Positions 31,901 through 64,000 of a stretch of DNA of 64,000 bases are shown piece by piece. Below the pieces are notes generated by a model. That model saw only the letters and a list, made by a program, of their open reading frames with translations, ran no database searches and was not told the DNA's origin. Origin of the DNA: Phylloscopus collybita (lineage: Eukaryota > Chordata > Aves > Passeriformes > Phylloscopidae); the NCBI GenBank assembly GCA_027886175.1, contig JAJNNQ010000101.1:310001-374000 (forward strand), written 5' to 3'. The first letter of the stretch is position 1. The number at the start of each line of letters is the position of its first letter. The position numbers and the translations under genes are program-made.

Positions 31901-33345
31901 GCAGCTGTGGCTGCCCCTGGATCCCTGGCAGTGCCCAAGGCCAGGCTGGACACTGGGGCTGGGAGCAGCCTGGGACAGTGGGAGGTGTCCCTGCCAGGGC
32001 AGGGGTGGTTCTGGGGGGGTTGTGAGGTCCCTCCCAGCCCAAGTCAGTCTGGAATTCTGTGATAAGGAAATCAGGCTGGAGCAGCACTGAACCAGAAGGA
32101 CCCAGGAAAGCTGAGCCTGGCTGAGCAGCATTATTTAATAACCTGGAGGGTTTTTAATCCTAAATGAGTTTATTCCTGTTCCCAAAGCCAGGGAACAGGC
32201 ATTGTGGCAGCGTCCCTGGTGCATCCCACGGGGTCATGGATCCCCCAGCCCTGCTGGGGCAGACCTGGGCTGCTGGGGACCCTGCCCAGGTACCTGCTCA
32301 GGTTTCTTGCCTTTACACTCTTTACTGTCCATAGAATCCCAGAATGGTTTCAATTGGAAAGATCTTAAGGCCCAGGGACACCTCCCACTGTCCCAGGCTG
32401 CTCCCAGCCCCAGTGTCCAGCCTGGCCTTGGGCACTGCCAGGGATCCAGGGGCAGCCACAGCTGCTCTGGGCACCCTGTGCCAGGGCCTGCCCACCCTGC
32501 CAGGGAACAATTCCTGCCCAAGATCCCAGCCAGCCCTACCCTCTGGCACTAGGAAGCCATTCCCTGGCTCCTGGCACTCCAAGCCCTGCTGAAGTTCTCC
32601 TGCTGGTGTGAGATGACTCCTGCCCTCCATTCCCAGCCTGTACCCAGCTGCTCATCCAGCAGCCTGAGAGCCCTGGGGAGCAGCCCAATCTCATCCAGCA
32701 CGGAGCTCCAGGCCCTCCCTGCCCAGACACCTGTGGCTCCTCTGAACCCCAGCAGACCTGGGGGCAGCAGCTCTGGACCAACCCATGCCCAGGACGATGT
32801 ATTCCCCTTCATCTTCCCCACCTTTACTGCCCACTGCAGTAACCCCCAGCGTGCCCAGCCCAAACACCAGCCTGAGCAGCCTGTACTGCCTTCAGTCCCA
32901 GCACAGGGCCAAACCTGCTGCTGCCAGCCCTGAGGCATCACAAGCACAACGAAACAATGCAGCTTGTTCTGGATTCTGTAACACTTCTGATGGGAAAGCC
33001 CAAGAGAGAAGCCCAGAAGGAGACAGAGGAGGAGAGAGGAATCCAGAGGGTGGCTAGGAGCCCAAGAGGAGAAGGGAGCCCAGTAGGAGGGAGAGGAGGC
33101 CAGTAGAGGAGGGAGAAGAGCCCACAAGGACAACACAGGAGCTCTGCCACCCCTCAGGAATATGGGGTTGAGCCTCTCACCCCACAGTGCGTCGCAGTGG
33201 TCTCACGGAAGTTGAAGAGCAGAGACCAGATCACGCAGAAGAGGAACCCAAAGAGGGGGCAGAACACAGTCCCGAGGGCCAGCGTGGTGAAACGCAGCCG
33301 GAACAGGATCCCGTCCCGATCCAGCGGCAGCGGGACCTGCAACAT
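19826..33345 (-). CDS. PGAP2: PGAP2, post-GPI attachment to proteins 2 (five coding exons)
   Basis: Joining 33345-33181, 31478-31226, 28529-28423, 20532-20424 and 19956-19826 on the minus strand gives 765 bases, 254 residues plus stop, the same length as human PGAP2. The protein is a multi-pass Golgi membrane protein of the Frag1/DRAM/Sfk1 family; it is required for the reacylation step of GPI-anchor fatty-acid remodelling, adding stearate to lyso-GPI. It opens [12 protein letters not shown] (human [12 protein letters not shown]) and keeps [20 protein letters not shown] in exon 2, [10 protein letters not shown] and [15 protein letters not shown] in exon 3, and [16 protein letters not shown] in exon 5. 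All reading-frame joins are consistent and introns begin GT and end AG. The gene is convergent with RHOG and divergent from NUP98, as in mammals. Confidence 0.95.
19957..20423 (-). other. PGAP2: PGAP2 intron between coding exons 4 and 5
   Basis: A 467-base intron containing a plus-orientation CR1-like fragment at 20175-20375. Nothing else recognised. Confidence 0.8.
20175..20375 (+). mobile_element. CR1-like LINE fragment
   Basis: Matches, in the opposite orientation, the subfamily at 1208-1380 and 36645-37150, including a ggacaaggtgggcac phrase, and ends aacaatcctgtgattc, the usual CR1 3' terminus. Confidence 0.7.
20424..20532 (-). CDS. PGAP2: PGAP2 coding exon 4 (residues 176-211)
   Basis: Acceptor CTCTTCCAG, donor GGAG/GTGAGG, phase 0 to 1. 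It encodes ERKSYKWKQ followed by a very aromatic membrane span and [12 protein letters not shown] (human VYFRHNMYCEAG). A GGGAT array lies just upstream of its acceptor in the pre-mRNA. Confidence 0.95.
20569..20650 (-). repeat. (GGGAT)n array next to PGAP2 exon 4 acceptor
   Basis: On the plus strand it is ccatc/cccat in more than ten tandem units. On the transcribed minus strand it is (GGGAT)n, about 37-118 nt upstream of the exon 4 acceptor, so the pre-mRNA carries many closely spaced GGG runs near the branch-point zone. Confidence 0.9.
22010..22420. repeat. 18-19 bp GC-rich minisatellite
   Basis: About 22 copies of cagcagggacccgccggg plus g/c variants, with ggggacagcag and gggccagcag versions interleaved. 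It is open in all minus-strand frames as Pro/Gly/Ala/Cys-rich translation, explained by the repeat. Confidence 0.93.
23060..23210 (+). mobile_element. CR1 LINE internal fragment
   Basis: Carries the tgaggaaagactgggagaac and cagcctggacaggaccagga phrases typical of CR1 upstream of its 3' end, in plus orientation. Short and truncated on both sides. Confidence 0.5.
24110..24540 (-). mobile_element. CR1 LINE 3' fragment
   Basis: Antisense CR1 with the whole phrase order from the 3' terminus (ggactggaaaggaccttaca) through the cagggatccaggggcagcca core to the ctccaggctgaacaatccca region. About 430 bases, 5'-truncated. Confidence 0.85.
26200..26585 (-). mobile_element. CR1 LINE 3' fragment
   Basis: Begins gagtcacagaaccagtgagg, the antisense of a CR1 3' end, and contains the ttccccaatatccaagctga and ctccattgccctccctggac phrases. 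A different, older subfamily than the fragment at 24110. Confidence 0.8.
27305..27510 (+). repeat. 39-bp tandem repeat, about five copies
   Basis: Unit cccacaatccaggacaaacc followed by tggatgtgctgcccactgc, with small changes (gcatg/ggatg, one copy ctccataatg). Clean minisatellite within the PGAP2 intron. Confidence 0.92.
27860..28090 (+). mobile_element. CR1 LINE 3' fragment
   Basis: Sense-orientation CR1 ending ccaacccaaacccttctgtg and attcaatgg, close to the canonical 3' terminus. About 230 bases. Confidence 0.85.
28240..28395 (+). repeat. Tandem repeat of about 60 bp, 2.5 copies
   Basis: Copies of a unit starting cagagccccctgccagctcc and continuing through catggccccagagccctgtc. It lies about 30 bases beyond the PGAP2 exon 3 donor on the intronic side. 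Confidence 0.85.
28423..28529 (-). CDS. PGAP2: PGAP2 coding exon 3 (residues 140-175)
   Basis: Acceptor GATCCAG, phase 1. Two donors are possible: GTAAGT after the HT codons or GTACAG after the GAG at 28423. I chose the second because only it gives HTVSPE-ERKSY, which matches the length of human HTVSQE-DRKSY. It encodes [15 protein letters not shown] and [12 protein letters not shown]. Confidence 0.88.
29780..30062 (-). mobile_element. CR1 LINE 3' fragment
   Basis: Starts with cagaacagtttggggtggaa (antisense 3' end) and has the full cccactgtcccaggctgctc core. It is followed 40 bases on by a 21-base C homopolymer. Confidence 0.85.
30104..30124. repeat. Poly-C homopolymer (21 C)
   Basis: Uninterrupted C run. 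Such runs are prone to sequencing length error, so the exact length should be treated with caution. Confidence 0.95.
30430..30830 (+). mobile_element. CR1 LINE 3' fragment
   Basis: Sense CR1 from ggagaggagaagctccaggg to the terminus ggcattctgtgatgccatg. Its upstream 60 bases (30345-30412) are also shared with 31575-31640. Confidence 0.85.
31226..31478 (-). CDS. PGAP2: PGAP2 coding exon 2 (residues 56-139)
   Basis: Acceptor CCCCGCAG, donor TATG/GTAGGT, phase 0 to 1. It begins VPNYLPS and contains the strongly conserved [12 protein letters not shown] and IGLHSAPR, then a hydrophobic segment ending [10 protein letters not shown]. The exon is flanked by two direct CR1-containing repeats. Confidence 0.95.
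31575..32070 (+). mobile_element. CR1 LINE 3' fragment, direct-repeat partner of 30345-30830
   Basis: Sense CR1 ending agtctggaattctgtgataa. The 60-base leader (tggccaggttttggacacac onwards) and the CR1 body closely match 30345-30830, in the same orientation on the other side of PGAP2 coding exon 2. Confidence 0.85.
32330..32610 (-). mobile_element. CR1 LINE 3' fragment
   Basis: Antisense CR1 starting atagaatcccagaatggttt, the classic CR1 3' end, with an internal deletion between that end and the gggacacctcccactgtccc core. Confidence 0.85.
33181..33345 (-). CDS. PGAP2: PGAP2 coding exon 1 (residues 1-55)
   Basis: Acceptor TTTGCAG precedes 33354, leaving nine untranslated bases before the ATG at 33345. 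The donor after 33181 reads GGG/GTGAGA, phase 0. It encodes the conserved cytosolic start and the first membrane span (about residues 20-45), then [10 protein letters not shown]. Confidence 0.95.
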
Positions 33346-33499
33346 CTTGGAAACCTGCAAACAAATACATGTCTGACTGGGGTGCTCTGCCCTGCTCTGG
33401 GCAGGTCCAGGTGGGGACCAGTCACAGGCTGGGCTCGATCACCCTGGGGGGGCTTTATGAAACTCAGTGATTCTGGGATTCTGCCCAGCACCACACAGT

Positions 33500-33760
33500 C
33501 CTGGGCAGGGACAGACACACGGCTCAGCCCCACACGCTGTGTGACCCCACAGACACACAGCTCAGCCCCCCACACAGACACAGCTCAGCCCCACACAGAG
33601 ACAAGGCTCACCCCACACCCTGTGCGACCCCACAGACACAGCTCAACCCCACACAGACAGCTCAGTCCCACACACCCTATGTGACCCCACAGACACAGCT
33701 CAACCCTACAGAGATACAGAGCTCAGCCCCACACACCCTGTGTGACCCCACAGCCACAGG
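33500..33760. repeat. Degenerate cccacacag.cacagctcag array
   Basis: Irregular tandem units of cacagctcagccccacac and ccctgtgtgaccccacagac. Low-complexity, non-coding. Confidence 0.75.
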
Positions 33761-33959
33761 ATGGGCAGCACGGACAGGCAGCCAAAGGAAATCCCATTAT
33801 GGGGACACAGCAATCTTGAGACTCACAGGACAGCAGGGAGCAGAGGCAGAGCAGGGCCGTTCCCTGCAGCCCTCCAGAGGGATCTGGCAGGAAGGGCACG
33901 TGAACCCTGTCCCGTGGATCCATCCAGACCATTCCCTGCGCTTGGGGCAGCGCTGACAC

Positions 33960-34325
33960 AGCCCAGCTCCACAGCCCGGCTCCCTCACAGCCCCGGCTGC
34001 CTCACAGCCCGGCTCCACAGCCCGGCTCCGGCACAGCCCCGGCTCCGGCACAGCCCCGGCTGCCTCACAGCCCCGGCTCCCTCACAGCCCCGGCTGCCTC
34101 ACAGCCCCGGCTCCCGCACAGCCCCGGCTGCCTCACAGCCCCGGCTCCCTCAGAGCCCCGGCTCCCTCAGAGCCCCGGCTCCCTCACAGCCCCGGCTCCC
34201 TCACAGCCCCGGCTCCGGCACAGCCCCGGCTCCGGCACAGCCCCGGCTCCGGCACAGCCCCGGCTCCCGCACAGCCCCGGCTCCACAGCCCGGCTCCCGC
34301 ACAGCCCCGGCTCCACAGCCGTGCC
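33960..34325. repeat. 15-bp GC-rich minisatellite (cacagccccggctcc)
   Basis: More than 20 tandem copies of cacagccccggctcc, with variants ending gctgcct or gctccgg and a few 13-bp units. The CCCCGG core makes it strongly GC-rich within the PGAP2 5' intron. Confidence 0.93.
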
Positions 34326-34334
34326 CGCCCCTCC

Positions 34335-34640
34335 GGCCCCGGCCCTGCATGGGCAGCACTGCCTGGAGCTGGGCCAGGGCAGGCTCAGGCTGCAGAGCAG
34401 GGAAAGGTTCAGGGCAGGCTGAGGCTGCAGAGCAGGGCAAGGTTCTTCCCCCAGAGGGTGCTGGGCACTGCCCAGGCTCCCCAGGGAATGGGCACGGCCC
34501 CGAGGCTGCCAGAGCTCCAGGAGCCTTTGGGCAGCGCTGCCAGGGGTGCCCAGGCTGGGATTGCTGGGGGCTCTGGGCAGGGACAGGGGCTGGATCAGTG
34601 ATCCTGTGGGTTCCTGCAGCTCAGGACATTTCATGACTCC
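34335..34640 (+). mobile_element. CR1 LINE 3' fragment, second subfamily
   Basis: Nearly identical through ggaatgggcacggccccgag and gaggctgccagagctccagg to 44285-44530; ends cagctcaggacatttcatga, a CR1-like terminus. Confidence 0.75.
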
Positions 34641-35468
34641 GTGGACCCCCCGGCCACAGGATCAGGGCAGCACAAGCCCCCACAAAAACGAAGCCGGGGC
34701 TTGTCAGGTCGGGAAGGCAGGGACGGGCACCTCCGGAGCCGGGCAGAACCCAGAACAGGGGTCCCGCCAGCCCAGGGCTCCCCTCAGCCCCAAGGGATCA
34801 GGCTGGGATGGACCCCACCTCAGCACCGCCCGGCTGCGGGACAAATCCGATTTATGGACAATCCCTGAGCCATCTGGGCAGTGCCCCAGGACAGCACGGC
34901 CGCTCTCTGCCAGCACCAAAGCAATGGGGGCCAAGCCCCAACGGAGGGACCGACCCCAATCACCGAGGGGCCACAGAAAGCAGAGCTCAGCCCATCCAGG
35001 CTGCTGGGCACGGAGAGAAGGAATCATTTGCGGATAAAAGCAAAGAGAAAGGAAAGCTCCAAAGGGCCGGGACTGGGTGCGGAGCGGGGTCCCGGCCAGC
35101 CCAGGCTCCTCTCCCCAGGACATCGAGGAGCCCCCCAAGGGCTTCCCACGGCCCGGGCCGGGGGATGGAGCCCCCCAAACCCTGACCCTCCCTGGGGGGC
35201 TCGGCCACAGCTCCCTGTGCCGCGGGGACACCCCGACGGTCCCACCGCGGGGGTCCTGCAGCCTCTGACCTCCCTCCCCCCAAAGAGGGCAAATAAAAGG
35301 CAAAATATTTTGTATCACGTGTTGAATGGCCCCAACCTGTCCTGCAGGAGAGGGGCTGCACCACCTCGAGACCTGCCCCGGGTACCCCGCACCCCCTCAG
35401 AGACCCGCTGAGACCCCTCCCCAAAACCCGCGTGTCCCAGAGTGCCGAAGCCCCGACACTCCGCTCAC

Positions 35469-35640
35469 CGCTCAGCCCCCCTCGCGCTGCTCCATATCTC
35501 GGCCCGGCAGCCCCACCACGCCTCCTCCGCCTTTTCCGCCTCCTCCTCTTCCTCCCTTCCTTCCACCTCTTCCTCTTCTTCCCCCGCCCCTCAACCCCGC
35601 TGCGGCCCCTTTAAGAGGCGGGGCCCGGCTCTCGCGCGCC
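35469..35640 (-). other. PGAP2: Candidate PGAP2 untranslated first exon
   Basis: On the minus strand a donor reads AGCG/GTGAGC after 35469, at the edge of the CpG island. The transcription start is not resolved and is placed near 35640 only by distance from the promoter motifs. Confidence 0.4.
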
Positions 35641-36110
35641 GCGACACACGATTGGTCCTCGAAACAAAAGCCCCGCCCCCTTAAACGCCCCGGATGTCGG
35701 GGCGGCGCCGCGACACGGGCCGTTCTGGACCCTTCCGCGGCGCCAAGCCCCGCCCCCTCCTCTGCCCGTCCGGCCAATGGGCGCTCGGTGCGGGGAACCC
35801 CTTTGCCCAATCAGCGTTGAGCTCAGGGCGAGGGCGAGGGGGCGCAGCCAATGGGAGGCGGAATCGCGGCGGGCGGGGCGGGGCCGAGGCGGGGCCGAAG
35901 CGGCGCGCAGGGGAGGCCGGGAGTGCGCGCGCGGGCTGTGACGCAGCTGCGGCCCCGTGAGGCGGCGGCGGCACCGCGGGCCCGACACGGCCCGGCCGCT
36001 CCGAGCGGCGCTTCCCGGCACCCGCGCTGAGCACCGCGGCCTGCTAAGGCTGCCCTGCCCGGCACCTGCGGTGAGTAACGGGGCCTGGCCGCCTTCCCCT
36101 GCCCGGCGTG
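35470..36110. promoter_or_regulatory. PGAP2/NUP98 bidirectional CpG-island promoter
   Basis: CpG-dense block between the divergent genes. It has CCAAT motifs at 35774-35778, 35807-35811 and 35848-35852 on the plus strand and ATTGG (CCAAT on the minus strand) at 35651-35655, plus several GGGCGGGG GC boxes around 35875-35890, and no clear TATA box. NF-Y and Sp1 sites are typical of housekeeping bidirectional promoters. Confidence 0.75.
35950..36070 (+). other. NUP98: NUP98 untranslated exon 1 (5' end approximate)
   Basis: Ends at a consensus donor, CACCTGCG/GTGAGTAA, at 36071. It lies in the CpG island, in the position of the human noncoding first exon. The start of transcription is an estimate. 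Confidence 0.65.
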
Positions 36111-36644
36111 GCTGTGGCGCCGCCGCCAGGCCTTTTGTGCCGGGAGACCGGGTGGTCCCGGGGTGGGGGGAGTGCGGGGAGGTCCCGGGGCGGAGGAAAG
36201 GCCGGAGGGAGGTGGGAAGGCCGTGAGTGGATGGGATTTCTCGGCAGCCCTGCCCTGGCTGTCTCTGGAGTACCTGCCCGCTTTTGGAGGTTTCTAGGCC
36301 TTTTTGGTTATCCCGGTGCGGGTCCGCTTGGAGATTCCGGATGTTTTCCACGAGGGATATGCGGCTCTGGATGCGGGTAACGGCCCGCCTGTCCCCGGGG
36401 CCGGGAGTTATTTACTGCCGTGTTAATTGGTTGTCGTTTAAAGTTAGACTGGTTACTTGTGACTTAAAGTTATGTTGGTGACATGGGTTTCTTTGGGTGG
36501 TTTTTGGGGGATTTTGTGCTGTTGCTGCTAAACTTCAATTCGAGCCCTTTGGCGCGAGGGATTCCTCCTCAGCTGGGGGTGCAGCGAGTGGGAGAGGGAT
36601 GTTGTGTAATACCCTCGAGTTCTTCTAATTCTGGTCCAGCTCTT

Positions 36645-37150
36645 GAGTTCACAGAATACCAGAATCAGTAAGGCTGGCAAAGCCCTCCCAGGCCAGGCAG
36701 TGCCAGCTGTGCCCACCTTGTCCCCAGCCCAGAGCACTGAGTGCCACCTCCAGGGGACACCTCCAGGGCTGGGCACTGCAAAGCTCCCTGGGCAGCCCCT
36801 GCCAAGGCCTGAGCACCCTTTCCATGGGGAAATTCCTGCTGCTGGCCCAGCTGAGCCTCCCCTGGCCCAGCCTGAGGCCGTTCCCTCTCCTCCTGTCCCT
36901 GTGCCCTGGGAGTAGAGCCCGACCCCCCCGGCTGTCCCCTCCTGGCAGGAGCTGTGCAGAGCCACCAGGGCCCCCCTGAGCCTCCTTTGCTCCAGGCTCA
37001 GCCCCTTCCCAGCTCCCTCAGCCCCTCCTGGGGCTCCAGCCCCTTCCCAGCTCCCTGCCCTGCCCTGGACACGCTGCAGCCCCTCCAGGGCTCCCCTGCA
37101 GGAGCCAGAACTGGACACAGCCCTCGAGCTGCAGGGAAGGAGGGGTGGTG
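36645..37150 (-). mobile_element. CR1-like LINE fragment
   Basis: Starts cacagaataccagaatcagt (antisense 3' end) and runs about 500 bases, the longest copy of the subfamily also seen at 1208, 20175 and 37555. Confidence 0.8.
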
Positions 37151-37554
37151 AGTGTGAACTACAACCAAATGCACGCTGTGGGAGTGTGAAATCCTTCTTT
37201 CTGAGAAAATGATTTTTCAGGTTTCTTCTTAGGTAGTTTTGCGTTTAATGATCTCAGGACAATGTGAGAGCAGTGACTTAGAACAGAAGAGCCACGGAAA
37301 ATGAGGAACTTGTGAGTTTGCAGATAAGGCTGAGAGTCACAACATCGGACAGCTGGAAAGTGCAGGTGATTTTTATCTGGCCTGAAAGGGAGAGCTGCAC
37401 TGGGGCAAGGGGAGATGGCTGAAAATATTCCATAGGAATGGAGAAGTGTGTTTGGGAGCAGGTCCTGGTAGAGAGGGAGCTGCTGGGGGTGTCAGCCTGG
37501 AGAAAAGGATGTGCTGGGTGGACTTTCCACTATCACAGCTCCCTGATGGGAGGC

Positions 37555-37740
37555 TCAGCTGGGCCAGCAGCAGGAATTTCCCCATGGAAAGGGTGCTCAG
37601 GCCTTGGCAGGGGCTGCCCAGGGAGCTTTGCAGTGCCCAGCCCTGGAGGTGTCCCCTGGAGGTGGCACTCAGTGCTCTGGGCTGGGGACAAGGTGGGCAC
37701 AGCTGGCACTGCCTGGCCTGGGAGGGCTTTGCCACCTTGG
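37555..37740 (+). mobile_element. CR1-like LINE fragment
   Basis: Sense-orientation partner of 36645-36840: ggaatttccccatggaaagg through the ggacaaggtgggcacagctg phrase. Truncated before a recognisable terminus. Confidence 0.75.
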
Positions 37741-38439
37741 GAGAAGGTGAGGAGGGCTCAGGGTGCACTGTTACCCTGTGCCAGAGGAGCTCTCCCAGGA
37801 GCCCCTCTCAGCTTGGGGAGCTCTGAGAGTTTGTCAGAGCAGCTTTTCCTGGCTCTTACCAGGATCATTTCACTGAAATTCCTCTTCCTGTGACAAATGG
37901 AGCCTATAAAGATTTACCTGTGCAAGCGTGGAGACCACTAACACTGCAGAATTGTGTGTGTCTGTTGGAATAGTTGGAGATGACACAGATCATCTTTTTA
38001 GTTCTTCTGTCAGGGAACTGTGGGGTTGGGCTGGTTGTTCTGGGCTGATGTAGTCCCCAGCTGTTCAGGGATGCTGGAAGGCTGTGGCTGCTCCCAGAGA
38101 GTGCAGTTGGTGTTGGGGAAACAAACAGTTCCGTTTCAAGGATGGGCAGGTGGATGTAGAGACTTCCCGGAGGGACGCTGTGCTTGCCCTGGCTGGGAGA
38201 GGTAAAGGGAGCTGGGACAGGGGAGCAGCCAAACCTGGGCCCAGGGAAAGGGCAGCTTTGGCTTTAACTGGAGTCACTGGCTTTGGGAATGTTCCTGCTG
38301 TGGGCCATTCTTGGATTGCTGATGTTCTTGGTTCTGCAGTGCTGTGTGAGGCTACTGCTGCCAGGAGTACCTGGGAATGTGGGGAATTCCTGCATTTCCT
38401 GCTGAGCATGGAGGGCAGTGGGGTAATGCTGGCGTTTTT

Positions 38440-38760
38440 TTCTTGCTAGGGTGTTATTTTAGTAATGTGTATTTCTTCCAGTTAGTATTGTCATTTTCTT
38501 CTGGCTAATGTGGCTTTTCATGTATCATTAGAACCACTATTTTTGGTTAACATGGCTTTTTTGGGGGTAATACTGTTTTTTTTAACGTGAGCATTTTTTT
38601 GGTTAATACGACTTTTTTGGGTTAATATGGCATTTTGTTTTTCTGGTTCTAGTTTGTTGCTGTTGTTGCTAGTACTGCCATTTTGGGGATAATGTGAACT
38701 TTTTTGGGGGTAGTAGTGGCTTTTTTTTGTTAATCTGACACGTTTTGGGCTAATCTGGAG
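38440..38760 (+). repeat. Decayed T-rich array (ggttaatatggctttttt-like)
   Basis: Roughly a dozen diverged units of about 20-30 bases with the motif gttaat-n-tggc followed by T runs, for example at 38550, 38600 and 38625. Unit length and sequence drift, so this is an old tandem array. Confidence 0.6.
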
Positions 38761-39435
38761 CTTTCAGTGGTGGAGCTGCAGGAAAACACCCCACAGTTCC
38801 CTGACAGTGTGCCCCAGGAGCTGTGGGGATTGTGCTGGGTTTGTTGACAAACTCAGGGAGTTGGAGCAGAGTTTGTACCTGTTTGTGCTCGGGGGGGAGG
38901 CTGAGGAGAGGCAGCAGGGAATGTGCTGTAAATAAACCACGGGGGCTGGAAAGGGAGCAGGGCCCAGCAAAGCTCCCCTGGAACACCGACTGCTGGGAGC
39001 AGAGGGAGGGTGGGTTCCTGGCTTCCCTGTGCAGTGCTCTGTCCTGGAGCAGCTGGCAAAGGGGGTGGAACAGGAAAGGCAGTCCTGGAAATGCCTGGGA
39101 TTGCTGTGGGATCTCTGCAGCCCAGGACACAGGCTGAGATGGGCTGGAGCTCCAGCCATAATTAAGGGTGACACTTTGGCTTTAGGGACAGTGACATTTA
39201 GTGACACCTCCTTAGCTGTGGTGTCACTGGAATGTTGGTGCCCTTGACCCCCCCGGGGTTCTGGCAGGCAGGGTTTGGCACTGCACAGGGCCATGGGGTT
39301 GGTGCTGAGGTGTTCTGGTAGGATTGCTGCCCTCAGCAGTGAGGGGGGTGGAAAATGAGTTTGCCAGGATGAGCTTCCAGTTAAACCTGAGTTCTGCTTT
39401 CCAGGTCTAGGAAGAAAACCGGATATATCCTGAAA

Positions 39436-63416
<23,981 letters not shown>

Positions 63417-64000
63417 GTGAGTAGTGCTTCCCTTCAGGGGGGGTGTGCCCTGCTCGCTCGCCGTGGCTGACTGTAGCCGTGGTTGGTGCTGTGATGTTTG
63501 GGTTTCTCTGAAACTCTTTCCCAGACAGTGTTCTGCCAACAAGAGATATCACTGTGGGGGATGCACAGGAACGAGGCAGGGAGTGCATCAATGAGGTTGC
63601 GTGGAGCTCTTGCAAGCAAGAGACCTCTTTTTTATTTTTCTGACTCTTTTTGTGCATTTTACAGATGTCCCACCCCAGAGGTGGGACCTTTGGGAACCAC
63701 TGGTCGTTTTTCAAAGACTATTACTGAAGCCCCTCCTCTGGGAACAGATGTGGGAGCTTCGGTAGTTTACAGAACATGACCTTGTGCTTCAAGACCGTGC
63801 CTGGGAATAGAATTCCCCAAAACCAAAACATGCAGGCACGGGCATGGTAACAAAGAGACACGTTTTCCTGACTGTAACCTGTGTTTACATTCCTTTCCCT
63901 GGGAGGGACTTCTCCTTGATGTCCCTCTGACTTGACCAATGCAGTTGAAGAATGTTGCCACGCTTTGTGCCTGCCATATTTTAGTTTTAGGGAATTCTGT
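63417..64000 (+). other. NUP98: NUP98 intron 23 (partial) with a possible alternative terminal exon
   Basis: The next conserved exon (expected to start with an LTESPFKVHL-like segment) is not present before the window ends. A strong acceptor at 63645-63664 is followed by 115 bases (63665-63779) open in the correct phase to a TGA. Otherwise nothing recognised. Confidence 0.6.

Larger units (their letters stand above)
31479..33180 (-). other. PGAP2: PGAP2 intron between coding exons 1 and 2
   Basis: Holds the CR1 copies at 31575-32070 and 32330-32610 and a purine-rich ggagaggagg/cccaagaggag stretch at 33000-33125. No additional exon recognised. Confidence 0.7.
33355..35468 (-). other. PGAP2: PGAP2 5' intron (inferred)
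   Basis: Between the acceptor before coding exon 1 and the candidate untranslated exon donor at 35468. It contains acacagctcagccccacaca-type short repeats (33500-33750), a 15-bp array (33960-34325) and a CR1 of another subfamily (34335-34640). Confidence 0.55.
36071..39404 (+). other. NUP98: NUP98 intron 1
   Basis: Holds an antisense CR1-like element (36645-37150), a sense one (37555-37740) and a T-rich degenerate repeat (38440-38760). The acceptor at 39391-39404 is a good pyrimidine tract ending ccag. No additional exon recognised. Confidence 0.75.

Overview
The window is vertebrate nuclear DNA, almost certainly from a bird and probably a songbird. Coding exons are short and bounded by GT-AG introns, there are CpG-island promoters, many antisense and sense fragments of the avian CR1 LINE are scattered through it, two LTR (endogenous retrovirus) insertions lie in introns, and there are many GC-rich minisatellites. 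No bacterial, phage or CRISPR features are present. Gene content and orientation match the mammalian STIM1 - RHOG - PGAP2 - NUP98 block (human 11p15.4): STIM1 (-), RHOG (+), PGAP2 (-), NUP98 (+).

Layout. 1-6060: first intron of STIM1 (minus strand), no exons seen. 6061-6190: STIM1 exon 1 with start codon and signal peptide, in a CpG island. 6846-7575: minisatellite just upstream of STIM1. About 8780-9680: second CpG island holding the probable untranslated first exon of RHOG (donor at 9181). 9181-15123: RHOG intron with (CATC)n and (GGGAT)n arrays. 15154-15729: complete single-exon RHOG coding sequence, poly(A) signal 16345. 16371-18720: gene-free gap between the convergent 3' ends of RHOG and PGAP2. 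18747-35469: PGAP2 on the minus strand, five coding exons giving 254 codons, the same length as the human protein. 35470-35950: bidirectional PGAP2/NUP98 promoter with four CCAAT motifs. 35950-64000: NUP98 on the plus strand, one untranslated exon and 22 coding exons (about 1180 residues: GLFG repeats, GLEBS motif, autoproteolytic domain with the HF/S site, start of NUP96). The gene runs off the right edge.

The four genes are not one pathway: STIM1 senses ER calcium, RHOG is a Rho GTPase, PGAP2 remodels GPI anchors in the Golgi, and NUP98 gives a nuclear pore FG-nucleoporin plus NUP96. Their shared feature is conserved synteny, with a divergent PGAP2/NUP98 promoter and convergent RHOG/PGAP2 ends. 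I found no convincing undescribed system. The observations most worth a second look are a missing GT donor in NUP98 coding exon 10, an inverted near-identical block linking a PGAP2 intron with a NUP98 intron across their shared promoter, a G-quadruplex-type array beside a PGAP2 splice acceptor, and a solo LTR with an intact target-site duplication.
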